From Burkholderiaceae bacterium (GTDB lineage: Bacteria; Pseudomonadota; Gammaproteobacteria; Burkholderiales; Burkholderiaceae_D), in NCBI GenBank assembly GCA_018882935.1, contig VERA01000002.1, forward strand, positions 23,084 through 87,083: 64,000 nucleotides of DNA, given 5' to 3'. The notes under the pieces were generated by a model, which saw only the letters and a program-made list of their open reading frames with translations, did no database searches and had not been told where the DNA came from. Below are positions 1-7,628 of this stretch, in pieces; position 1 is the first letter of the stretch; every line of letters starts with the position of its first letter. The translations under genes were made by a program, and so were the position numbers.

Positions 1-1
1 G

Positions 2-670
2 TACGAAGTGACGGCGGCTGTCATGGAGGTCGGCGCTGTCGATGCTGCTCTCGCTATTGCAATTGGTCTGAGAGATTTACCGGGAGAAATCAAAGCTCGA
101 CTAAACAGCGAAGACCCCACCGTACGTGGTGAGGCCTTGGTTGACACGCTAGCGATTGCAGGCGCATCGACCGCGATCGTAGGACGACTGCAGCAGACGG
201 GTAGTAAGGCCTTTACTGCAGCGCTGGAGAAGCAGGCGGCGCTTCAGGCAGAGGCGAGGGCTGTTGCGAATGCGCAGGTGGAAAATAATGTTTACCGCGA
301 TGGGCATCGGTTTGAATCCAATGTCATTGACGGAGTACCACTCGCCAACATTCGATTGGAGTATGAAACTGCAATTAGAAACATACTGGCAGATGCAAAA
401 AAAATGCTGCTGGCCGGCCAATCAGAGGAAACTGTTGCACGATGGGCGGTTGAAATGCGTAATGACATAAAGCTCCAATTCCATGAAAAGACACCACCGA
501 AAAGGCTATCAATCATTGAAAGTCGAAACATAGAGAAATACAAACACCACGTTGGTCCAACGTTAGATGAGCTTCACGAGTCGGGGAAGAGTTGGATGCA
601 GATTATCGAAAGTTCAGCCCGCCCAGGCGGTCGTGATATTGATCTTTCTCCTATTTGGCCAGAAAAATGA
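2..670 (+). CDS. 3' end of a CdiA/filamentous-haemagglutinin toxin gene (5' end outside window)
   Basis: The reading frame is open from the left edge, so the start lies outside the window. The visible protein is about 222 residues. Its first 90 residues (Ala-rich helical segment) look like the pre-toxin part of haemagglutinin-type exoproteins. A VENN tetrapeptide at 278-289 is the motif that separates the constant stalk from the swappable toxin in many CdiA proteins. The roughly 130 residues after it (ending SARPGGRD IDLSPIWPEK) are the presumed toxin domain; I do not recognise its activity. The stop codon overlaps the next gene's start (ATGA at 667-670), as expected for a toxin and its cognate immunity gene. 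That it is a CdiA-type protein is inference from VENN, layout and downstream orphan cassettes; the long adhesin part is not visible. Confidence 0.7.
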   Translation, partial: YEVTAAVMEVGAVDAALAIAIGLRDLPGEIKARLNSEDPTVRGEALVDTLAIAGASTAIVGRLQQTGSKAFTAALEKQAALQAEARAVANAQVENNVYRDGHRFESNVIDGVPLANIRLEYETAIRNILADAKKMLLAGQSEETVARWAVEMRNDIKLQFHEKTPPKRLSIIESRNIEKYKHHVGPTLDELHESGKSWMQIIESSARPGGRDIDLSPIWPEK

Positions 671-984
671 CTGATTTTCTAAAATTTAGCATTACTCCAT
701 TTGCCACTAATTCCAAATATTCATTGGAAATAGAAGATTTTCATCCCCCCGGGGGGTTCCAGAGGTTCTTAACTGATTTTTCCAAAGTCGGGGATGGAGA
801 GCTACTAGATTGGTGGCAAGGCATTGCGTGTGGCATTGGGCACATAACTTATGAAGGAAATATGCTAACAGTTTATTGGTCAGACTTCCCTGATGCACTA
901 GCATTTGATTGTGACAATATATCTCAAGCAAAAAAAATGGAAATGTATTTAAAAAAGTTTTTGAACATTAAAAGTTATCATTAA
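667..984 (+). CDS. Candidate immunity protein A (pairs with the VENN toxin)
   Basis: A 105-residue cytosolic-looking protein with no signal peptide. An in-frame ATG 12 nt upstream exists, but the ATG at 667 overlaps the toxin stop as ATGA, which implies translational coupling, so I chose it. Conserved-looking blocks are a PGG turn, LDWWQ, GIGHI, YWSDFPD and FDC. All recur in a second protein at 3398-3715 (roughly 40 percent identical by eye). The gene is much more AT-rich than the housekeeping genes; the first 60 bases are about 27 percent G+C. Position and coupling point to an immunity protein for the toxin ending at 670. The family is not one I can name. Confidence 0.72.
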   Translation: MTDFLKFSITPFATNSKYSLEIEDFHPPGGFQRFLTDFSKVGDGELLDWWQGIACGIGHITYEGNMLTVYWSDFPDALAFDCDNISQAKKMEMYLKKFLNIKSYH

Positions 985-1157
985 ATTTTCAAAATACAGC
1001 CTCAACTGGATCAGCCAAGTCTTGAAGTATTTGGTACATTATTCATAGGAGTATGCAATAACTGTCGAGACTTAAAAATATATCTAGAAATTCACAAAGA
1101 GATAGAAAATTTAACGATCTTTGATGCCAATAAGCTGCGAAGACGCAGATCACGCAG

Positions 1158-2366
1158 ATGTTTAGCACCTTAGCACCCAAGGCCGTAGCGACGTATGCGG
1201 ATGGGCAGATCAAAGCGCTCAAAGAGAAACTCACGACCGAAACAGACCCTAAGCAGCGGGCTGCGCTAATCGATGAGAAGGCGCGCTGGGACGAAGGTGG
1301 TCGCTATCGCGTGCTCATGCACACTGCTGTGGGTGCACTTGTTGGAGACGCCACTGGTGCAGCGGGTGCTGGCGCCGCAGGAATAGCGGCGCCCAAACTC
1401 AGTGAATTACAGGCGCATCTTGAAGATACGCTCGTGAAGTCTGGCATGAATGCAGAAATTGCAAAAGGCGTGGCGGCGAATGTGAGCGGTATCACGGCCG
1501 CTGGCTTGGGCGGTGTGGTTGGCGGTACCACTGGTGCAGTAACCGCATTAGCGGTAGACGCGAATAATCGGCAATTACACTTCGACGAGAAGCAGCGAAT
1601 TGCGATCAAAGCCAACGGCAACAAGACATTGGAGGAACGCCTAACGAAAGCAGCTTGTTATGAAGTGAAGTGCTGGGCACAATTCCCCAAAGGGACGCCG
1701 CTGTACGAGCAGAACTATGTGAGTCAAGCCGAAGCCGCAACCCTCAGCCACGAGTTGACTTGGGTTCGTGATCAGAAGGCTAGTGACGCGTTTGTCTACA
1801 CGCCGCTTGAACAATTTACTGACAAGGTAGCCGCCACAACCATGTTCTCGTCGTTTAATGGAAAAGGAACATTCAATGGTGAACTTATATCAAAGACAAA
1901 TGCGCCATTTCGTGGCAAAGATTGCGCTACTGCGGAGTGTGCCGCAGGGATGATGCCATTCAAAGCTCGCAATAACCCAGACTATCTATCCTTGCAGGGA
2001 AGTTGGTATGTCGCGTCTGGTGGCATAGCTATTAACTTGCACAATGGCGATACCTTTTGGCAAGGTGGAATTGGCCGGACATATCCGGGATATTCAGTTA
2101 TTCCAGGGTTTTCTGCCAATATCGGGATCATCAGTGGCGGGAAAAATGCACAGTCGACCAGTGACTTCTTAAGAGGCGCTGGAGCACAAGGAATTTTATA
2201 TGTACCACCAATTCCAACAGTTCCATTTATCAACATCGGTGGGGGAATAAATCATTCGTATGGCGGAAAATCAGCAATCGAAATCGGAATTTCGACCCAG
2301 CCTGGAGGCGGTGTAACACCGCTTAATTATGGACTCGAAAACCAAAATACAAGAATGGAAAAATGA
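1158..2366 (+). CDS. Orphan CdiA C-terminal cassette with glycine-rich toxin-like domain
   Basis: The frame opens after a TAA at 1131-1133. The first ATG is at 1158, but there is no ribosome site and no signal peptide, so it looks like a displaced gene tail rather than a normal gene. Residues 52-135 are the Gly/Ala-rich segment typical of the region just before the toxin in FHA/CdiA proteins, followed by VDANNRQLH (133-141). Residues 160-266 (CYEVKCWAQFPKG, TPLEQFTD, NAPFRGKDC) resemble the linker seen in Burkholderiales haemagglutinins. Residues 272-402 are a Gly/Tyr-rich domain (GSWYVASGG, GGINHSYGGKSAIEIG) that resembles what databases call polymorphic toxin type 22, from memory only. The stop overlaps the next ATG. 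Such orphan modules are thought to be expressed after recombination into the upstream cdiA. Confidence 0.65.
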   Translation: MFSTLAPKAVATYADGQIKALKEKLTTETDPKQRAALIDEKARWDEGGRYRVLMHTAVGALVGDATGAAGAGAAGIAAPKLSELQAHLEDTLVKSGMNAEIAKGVAANVSGITAAGLGGVVGGTTGAVTALAVDANNRQLHFDEKQRIAIKANGNKTLEERLTKAACYEVKCWAQFPKGTPLYEQNYVSQAEAATLSHELTWVRDQKASDAFVYTPLEQFTDKVAATTMFSSFNGKGTFNGELISKTNAPFRGKDCATAECAAGMMPFKARNNPDYLSLQGSWYVASGGIAINLHNGDTFWQGGIGRTYPGYSVIPGFSANIGIISGGKNAQSTSDFLRGAGAQGILYVPPIPTVPFINIGGGINHSYGGKSAIEIGISTQPGGGVTPLNYGLENQNTRMEK

Positions 2367-2530
2367 ATAAAATGTATTATAAAAAACCATATAGGGTGAA
2401 ACTGGCAGACGCATTTACGAAAACATTTGGTCAGATTTACTCACAATACTCAATGGGTGAGAAGGCAGGTTATTGGATTATAGTTTTTGCAGGCTTCTCG
2501 CTAATTATATATCTAGGATTTCGAAAATAA
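2363..2530 (+). CDS. Small single-span membrane protein, candidate immunity protein C
   Basis: A 55-residue protein whose ATG overlaps the toxin-cassette stop (ATGA at 2363-2366). The first 30 residues are basic and hydrophilic (MNKMYYKKPYRVK), followed by one hydrophobic segment of about 18 residues (YWIIVFAGFSLIIYLGF) and a basic end. Coupled position after the toxin tail, small size and a near-identical arrangement at 2898-3047 suggest an immunity protein acting at the inner membrane, which would fit a toxin that attacks or crosses the membrane. Function is inferred only from position; I recognise no family. Confidence 0.6.
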   Translation: MNKMYYKKPYRVKLADAFTKTFGQIYSQYSMGEKAGYWIIVFAGFSLIIYLGFRK

Positions 2531-2627
2531 AATCATTCCGATAACGCTAGCATCGGGAATCGACGGTTTATAAATCTATAAAAATTTAAAGGATGCTCAT
2601 TTTTGCGATCGAGGAATATATATCCAT

Positions 2628-2901
2628 GATACGCCGCTTGAACAATTCACTGACAGCGTAACTACAGCAACAAAATTCTCTTCACTGAATGGAAAAGAAA
2701 TGTTCAATATTGAATTCATATCAAAGCCAAATGCGCCATTTCGTGGCAGAGATTGTGCGACGGCTGAATGTGCGGCCGGGTCGATGATTAGGGAAAACCA
2801 TAACTTGTTCTTATGACGGTAAAACAGCTTTAGAAATAGGCATCGGTAGCCCTGGCATGAACTTGGCACCTGCTAGTTATGGAAATGAGCTTAGTAAATG
2901 A
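2628..2901 (+). pseudogene. Degraded second copy of the orphan toxin cassette
   Basis: This stretch repeats two blocks of the cassette ending at 2366. The first, 2628-2786, encodes DTPLEQFTDSV through NAPFRGRDCATAECAAG, matching residues 215-264 there. The second, about 2806-2901, encodes SYDGKTALEIGIG through YGNELSK, matching residues 367-392. Roughly 100 codons between the blocks are missing. The first frame stops at TGA 2814-2816 and the second block is in a different frame, so no complete toxin can be made. There is no start codon or ribosome site. The TGA at 2899-2901 still overlaps the next ATG. It reads as a dead toxin whose partner gene remains intact. Confidence 0.75.
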
Positions 2902-3047
2902 AAATAGTTACTAATCTTCTCGGAAAGACGAGGGACCAGAGGATCGCTGAGGCGTCATCTACCGGAAGGTCTATATATTTCTGTTTTGTCGTATTGATCT
3001 TTGCTTGGATCCTTTCTGTATGGCCATATGGTGTATGGTGGCTCTGA
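2898..3047 (+). CDS. Small single-span membrane protein, candidate immunity protein D
   Basis: A 49-residue protein beginning inside the ATGA that ends the broken toxin copy. The layout is the same as for the protein at 2363-2530: a charged N-terminal half (MKIVTNLLGKTRDQR) and a hydrophobic segment (SIYFCFVVLIFAWILSVW) near the C-terminus. The two share little sequence but the same size, topology and position, consistent with diverged immunity proteins for diverged toxin variants. The frame is intact although its toxin is not. Function is inferred from position only. Confidence 0.55.
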   Translation: MKIVTNLLGKTRDQRIAEASSTGRSIYFCFVVLIFAWILSVWPYGVWWL

Positions 3048-3397
3048 AAAATCTTATACCTGACAGCGCTTATATGGTCCTGGATAAATTGAAGGCGAAT
3101 TTGAACGACTAACTCTGTACGCCCATAAGCTTACGAACTCAGAATATCGGAAGCAACATCGGTAAAGCAGCCTATCGTGCGGCAAGCCTCATCCCGGTAT
3201 CAAAATCAGAAATTTTTCATTCGAAAACACCTTTCAAAACGAAGCGCTTTCGAACCACAATTACAAAGGGCCAAAACAGAAGCAAAAGCTTTGCGTAGCA
3301 ATTCTGGTTGGCCGCCGCTTGGTAACTCTGCGATTCTGGATCAGAAGTCTGCAGAGTGATATTGACCCTGCTCGTATTACAAAAGCGATTCCGCACA
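3048..3397. other. Gap with possible toxin remnants
   Basis: This 350-base stretch sits between two candidate immunity genes and holds no convincing gene. Two overlapping open frames (for example 3177-3359, 60 codons) have no ribosome site and no recognisable motif. Just before the next gene, the bases around 3354-3382 (GTGATATTGA...CTCGTATT) resemble the end of the first toxin gene around 636-657 (CGTGATATTGAT...CCTATTT). That is weak evidence that a lost toxin tail once sat here. Confidence 0.35.
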
Positions 3398-3715
3398 ATG
3401 GAAATTCGAATCAGGCCATTTAGCTCCGGCGAAAAATATGCGCTTGAGCTAGATGAATTTTGGCCAAGGGGCGGATACGTCAAGTTCTTAAAGAATTTTT
3501 GTGCACATATCGGCGCTAGTTTTTTGGATTGGCAGCAGCGCTTGGGGTCTGGCGTTGGTCATATTAATTTCGAGAATCAAGAGTTAATCGTCTCTTGGTC
3601 TGATTTCCCTGACACTTTTTCCTTTGACTGTTACAGCCAAATTCAAGCCGAGCGCCTATGGCGTCTGGTTGACGACTATTTAGCGGGACATGACTGTTGC
3701 CGAAGCGCCGATTGA
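3398..3715 (+). CDS. Orphan immunity protein B, paralogue of the 667-984 product
   Basis: The gene encodes 105 residues from the ATG at 3398. An in-frame ATG at 3356 would add 14 residues with no counterpart in the paralogue, so the later start is preferred. It aligns almost end to end with the protein at 667-984: PF..KY.LE near the start, the GG turn, LDW.Q, G.GHI, WSDFPD, FDC and QA, roughly 40 percent identity by eye. No intact toxin gene precedes it and there is no ATGA overlap here, unlike the other three cassettes. Retained orphan immunity genes of this kind can protect against kin strains that carry the matching toxin; that role is inferred. Confidence 0.65.
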   Translation: MEIRIRPFSSGEKYALELDEFWPRGGYVKFLKNFCAHIGASFLDWQQRLGSGVGHINFENQELIVSWSDFPDTFSFDCYSQIQAERLWRLVDDYLAGHDCCRSAD

Positions 3716-3921
3716 TTCTCACCTCTAGCGAAAGCAGATAAACGCCTGGAACCGAAAGATCTGGCTGTATGCAGTGGCAAGATCGAGCAAATAAAGTTAA
3801 CGACAGGTTTCTAGACAGGCCCACACCAAGACTAGCGGATGCCGAGAACAGCCGACACTAAAAGTCGCTGACACTAAAGCCAGCCAACACATCGACCAGC
3901 CGACGCAAAGACCGGGGGATA

Positions 3922-6900
3922 TTAAGCCGCGTGACGGTTGGCTTGCTCAGGTACGGTTTCGAGTTGTGCCAATAACCGTGCCTCTTTTTCTTTGGCGTTA
4001 TGCAAATGACGCTCTTTGACATGCCCGTAGCCGCGGATCTCTTCCGGTATGCGCGCAATCTCAGTCACTAAAGATAAATTTTTGGCATCCAGCGAAGCGC
4101 ATAGCGAAGTGATGGTGGCGCAGTATTGCTCAATCAGCGCGCGCTCGGTCTTGCGCTCTTCGGTATGACCAAACGGATCCAACATGCTACCGCGCAAGAA
4201 GCGCAGCTTGGCAAGGATAGGAAACACGCTACCGACCCAACTGCCGTAGGACTGTTTGATCAAATGACCTTTATCATCGCGCTTGGATAGCAGCGGCGGT
4301 GCCAGATGATATTTAATCTGGTAGTCGCCTTCGAACATATTCGCAATGCGCGCCTTGAATGCCCGGTTACTGTGTAGTCGCGCCACTTCATACTCATCTT
4401 TGTAGGCCATTAGCTTGAACAGGTAGCGCGCGACAGCCTCGGTGAGTTGCAGATTATCGCTTTCACCAACGATGCGTCGCTCATCCGCGCGCACGCGCTC
4501 AACGAAGCTACGATAGCGCTGTGCATAGCGAGCATTCTGATATTGGGTGAGAAATTCTGTACGATGCGTGATCAGCTCATCCAACGACTGTTTACGCTTG
4601 AAGGCGATGACTTGCGCGGGTGACTGCGCGTTTAAATTTTGCTCTACGGCCGCAAGATCATGCGCAGCAAGCCTGCCCCATGCAAATGATTGCTGGTTAA
4701 AGTCAACCGATACACCATTGAGCTTGATCGCTTGCATCAGCGCTGATTCGGGTAATGGTACCCAGCCACGCTGCCAGGCATAGCCCAGCATGAACATATT
4801 GGTGGCAATAGAGTCGCCCATCAAGGCAGTGGCAATCCTGCCTGCTTGTATGGCATCAACGTGATCATCACCACATGCAGTACGAATCGCCTCGACCGAT
4901 GCCGCATCGGGGTAGACCCAATCTGGATTTTTGACGAATGCTGCGGTTGGCGCCAAGGTCGCGTTGACGACTGCGTTGGTTCGACCCTGATTCATTCGCG
5001 AGATAGCATCTTTACTCGCGGCGACAAGAACATCGCAACCGATCAGCAAATCAGCGCCGCCAGTTCCGACTCGCGTTGAAAAAATATGCTCGGCTGAATC
5101 GGCAAGCCGTACATGCGACATCACCGGCCCACCTTTTTGCGCCAAGCCACTCATATCCAGTACGGTGCACGCCTTGCCGGCCACATGCGCGGCCATAGCG
5201 AGAATCTGCCCAACCGTTACGACACCGGTGCCGCCGATGCCGGTGACCAGCACGCCAAACGGCTGCGCAAGTGATGGCAGCGCAGGCACGGGCAATATGG
5301 CAGCGCGCTCCAACGCGCTTGTCTGGCTGCCCTCTTTGCCGGATGCTTTCTTGGGCTTTTTGAGTTGACCGCCTTCGACGGTCACAAAGCTCGGGCAGAA
5401 CCCCTGCACACAAGAGAAATCTTTATTGCAGGTCGATTGATTGATTTGTCGTTTACGACCTAACTCGGTCTCGAGCGGCTCAACGGACAAGCAGTTCGAC
5501 TGTACGCTGCAATCACCGCAGCCCTCGCACACCGCCTCGTTAATCACTGTACGCTTGGCAGGATCGGGGTACGCGCCACGCTTGCGACGGCGACGTTTCT
5601 CTGAGGCGCAGGTCTGGTCGTAAATAATGGCTGAGACCGATTTAACTTCGCGCAGCTCACGCTGTACCGCATCCAACTCACTACGATGGCGTATGGTGGT
5701 GCCTGTTGCCCATTCGGTATCCGCTGCGTATTTATCCGGCTCATCGGTCACGACAACAATCGGATGCACACCTTCAGCAGCGATTTGACGCGAGATCATC
5801 GCGGGATCGAGCGGACCATCATGCGTCTGACCGCCGGTCATGGCGACTGCATCATTAAATAAAATTTTATAGGTCATGCTGACCTTGGCCGATACCGCGG
5901 CGCGTATCGCCAGCAAACCGGAGTGGAAATAAGTACCGTCGCCAATATTGGCAAAGACATGCGGCTCATCGGTAAACGGTGCTTCACCAATCCACGTCAC
6001 GCCCTCTGCGCCCATGTGCGTTGCTGTAGCGGTTGAGCGATCCATCCACAACGCCATGTAATGACAACCAATACCCGCCAATGCGCGACTCCCCTCCGGG
6101 ACGCGGGTCGAGGTGTTGTGCGGGCAGCCGGAGCAGAAGTAGGGGATGCGATCTTTTTGCGCATCGGGTTTGGTCACTTTGAGCGTTGCTTCTTTGGCCT
6201 CGATAAATGCCAGTCGCTCGCGCACGCGTTGCTCAACCGGATGACCTGCGAAGTAAGTTGAAATACGCGAAGCAATTGCACGCGCTACCAAGGTGGGGTT
6301 CAGCTCATAGGTAGCCGGCAGTAGCCACTCGCCATGACCTGCACGACGACTATTGCTCCACTCGCCGGAGTCATCAAACTTACCGACTACCCGCGGTCGC
6401 ACATCATCGCGCCAGTTGTAGAGTTCCTCTTTGAGTTGGTACTCGAGCAGTTGGCGTTTTTCTTCGACGACTAAAATTTCTTCCAACCCGGTGGCAAACG
6501 CACGCACACCGGATGCCTCCAGCGGCCAGCTCATGCCCACTTTGTATAAACGCAGGCCGATATCACGCGCCACTTGCTCGTCAATACCCAGATCATCCAG
6601 AGCCTGACGCGTATCGAGATACGCTTTGCCCGCGCTGAGTATGCCGAAGCGTGGGCGCGGACTATCCCAAATAATGCGGTTGAGTTGATTCGCGCGCGCA
6701 TATGCCAAAGCGGCATACCACTTGTAATTGACGAGGCGCGTTTCCTGATCAAGCACGGCATCCGGCCAGCGAATATTCAAACCACCTGCCGGCATATCGA
6801 AATCTTCCGGCAGCATAATCTGCACTCGATCAGGGTCGATATCGACAGTGGCACCCGACTCGACGATATCGGTGACGCATTTCATCGCGACCCACAAGCC

Positions 6901-7509
6901 GGTGTAACGACTCATCGCCCAGCCATGCAAACCGAAATCGAGATACTCTTGCACGGTAGACGGATAGAGCACCGGAATACCACAGGCTTTGAGGATGTGC
7001 TCGCTCTGATGCGCATTGGTGGACGACTTGGCTGCGTGATCGTCGCCAGCCAACACGAGTACCCCACCATGCTTGGCGCTGCCCGCGCCATTGGCATGTT
7101 TGAACACATCGCCACTACGATCAACACCGGGGCCTTTGCCGTACCACATCGAAAATACGCCGTCGTATTTTGCACCCGGAAACAGATTGACCTGCTGCGT
7201 GCCCCAGATACTGGTCGCAGCCAAGTCTTCGTTCACACCGGGCTGAAACCGCACATGATGTGCCTCGAGATATTTTTGGGCTTTGGCCGCGGTCTGATCC
7301 ACGCTACCTAAAGGGGAGCCGCGATAGCCACTGATAAACCCTGCCGTGTTCAAGCCCGCCTTCACGTCGCGCTGCCGCTGCAACATCGGCAGCCGAATCA
7401 GCGCCTGGGTGCCGGTCAGGAATACCCGCCCCCGCTCGAGGGTGTACTTGTCATCCAGCGTAATCGCCTCGGGCTGCAAGGCGTGCAAGGATGCGAGTGG
7501 GGCGTTCAT
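3922..7509 (-). CDS. Indolepyruvate ferredoxin oxidoreductase family protein (fused alpha/gamma)
   Basis: A 1195-residue fusion of the subunits of thiamine-diphosphate 2-oxoacid:ferredoxin oxidoreductases, which decarboxylate aryl or branched 2-oxoacids to acyl-CoA. An N-terminal pyruvate-oxidoreductase-like domain comes first. Then come a Cys motif CSGCPHNTST near residue 455 and a thiamine-binding segment (GDGTYFHSG near 515, with NDAVAMTGGQ after it). Iron-sulphur cysteines follow (CEGCGDCSVQSNC near 661 and CNKDFSCVQGFCPSF). The gamma-type domain starts GIGGTGVVTVGQ near 756, and a long C-terminal domain is typical of proteobacterial fusions. It is monocistronic here, with convergent remnants downstream. 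Substrate specificity (indolepyruvate versus other 2-oxoacids) cannot be read from sequence. Confidence 0.93.
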   Translation of the reverse strand: MNAPLASLHALQPEAITLDDKYTLERGRVFLTGTQALIRLPMLQRQRDVKAGLNTAGFISGYRGSPLGSVDQTAAKAQKYLEAHHVRFQPGVNEDLAATSIWGTQQVNLFPGAKYDGVFSMWYGKGPGVDRSGDVFKHANGAGSAKHGGVLVLAGDDHAAKSSTNAHQSEHILKACGIPVLYPSTVQEYLDFGLHGWAMSRYTGLWVAMKCVTDIVESGATVDIDPDRVQIMLPEDFDMPAGGLNIRWPDAVLDQETRLVNYKWYAALAYARANQLNRIIWDSPRPRFGILSAGKAYLDTRQALDDLGIDEQVARDIGLRLYKVGMSWPLEASGVRAFATGLEEILVVEEKRQLLEYQLKEELYNWRDDVRPRVVGKFDDSGEWSNSRRAGHGEWLLPATYELNPTLVARAIASRISTYFAGHPVEQRVRERLAFIEAKEATLKVTKPDAQKDRIPYFCSGCPHNTSTRVPEGSRALAGIGCHYMALWMDRSTATATHMGAEGVTWIGEAPFTDEPHVFANIGDGTYFHSGLLAIRAAVSAKVSMTYKILFNDAVAMTGGQTHDGPLDPAMISRQIAAEGVHPIVVVTDEPDKYAADTEWATGTTIRHRSELDAVQRELREVKSVSAIIYDQTCASEKRRRRKRGAYPDPAKRTVINEAVCEGCGDCSVQSNCLSVEPLETELGRKRQINQSTCNKDFSCVQGFCPSFVTVEGGQLKKPKKASGKEGSQTSALERAAILPVPALPSLAQPFGVLVTGIGGTGVVTVGQILAMAAHVAGKACTVLDMSGLAQKGGPVMSHVRLADSAEHIFSTRVGTGGADLLIGCDVLVAASKDAISRMNQGRTNAVVNATLAPTAAFVKNPDWVYPDAASVEAIRTACGDDHVDAIQAGRIATALMGDSIATNMFMLGYAWQRGWVPLPESALMQAIKLNGVSVDFNQQSFAWGRLAAHDLAAVEQNLNAQSPAQVIAFKRKQSLDELITHRTEFLTQYQNARYAQRYRSFVERVRADERRIVGESDNLQLTEAVARYLFKLMAYKDEYEVARLHSNRAFKARIANMFEGDYQIKYHLAPPLLSKRDDKGHLIKQSYGSWVGSVFPILAKLRFLRGSMLDPFGHTEERKTERALIEQYCATITSLCASLDAKNLSLVTEIARIPEEIRGYGHVKERHLHNAKEKEARLLAQLETVPEQANRHAA

Positions 7510-7628
7510 CAGGGTCTCCTAGGGAATGCTGTGTGCACAGACGCAAGTATGGCAGCGCGGCGTAACTTCGTACAAGACTCCCTCAAATCACGGCGGGAGC
7601 GGCTTGTCTGCGCTGCCGACACCAAGGC

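Noticed and set aside
3177..3359. 60-codon open frame in the immunity-gene gap
   Set aside because: No ribosome site, no motif, basic random-looking composition; more likely part of decayed toxin DNA.
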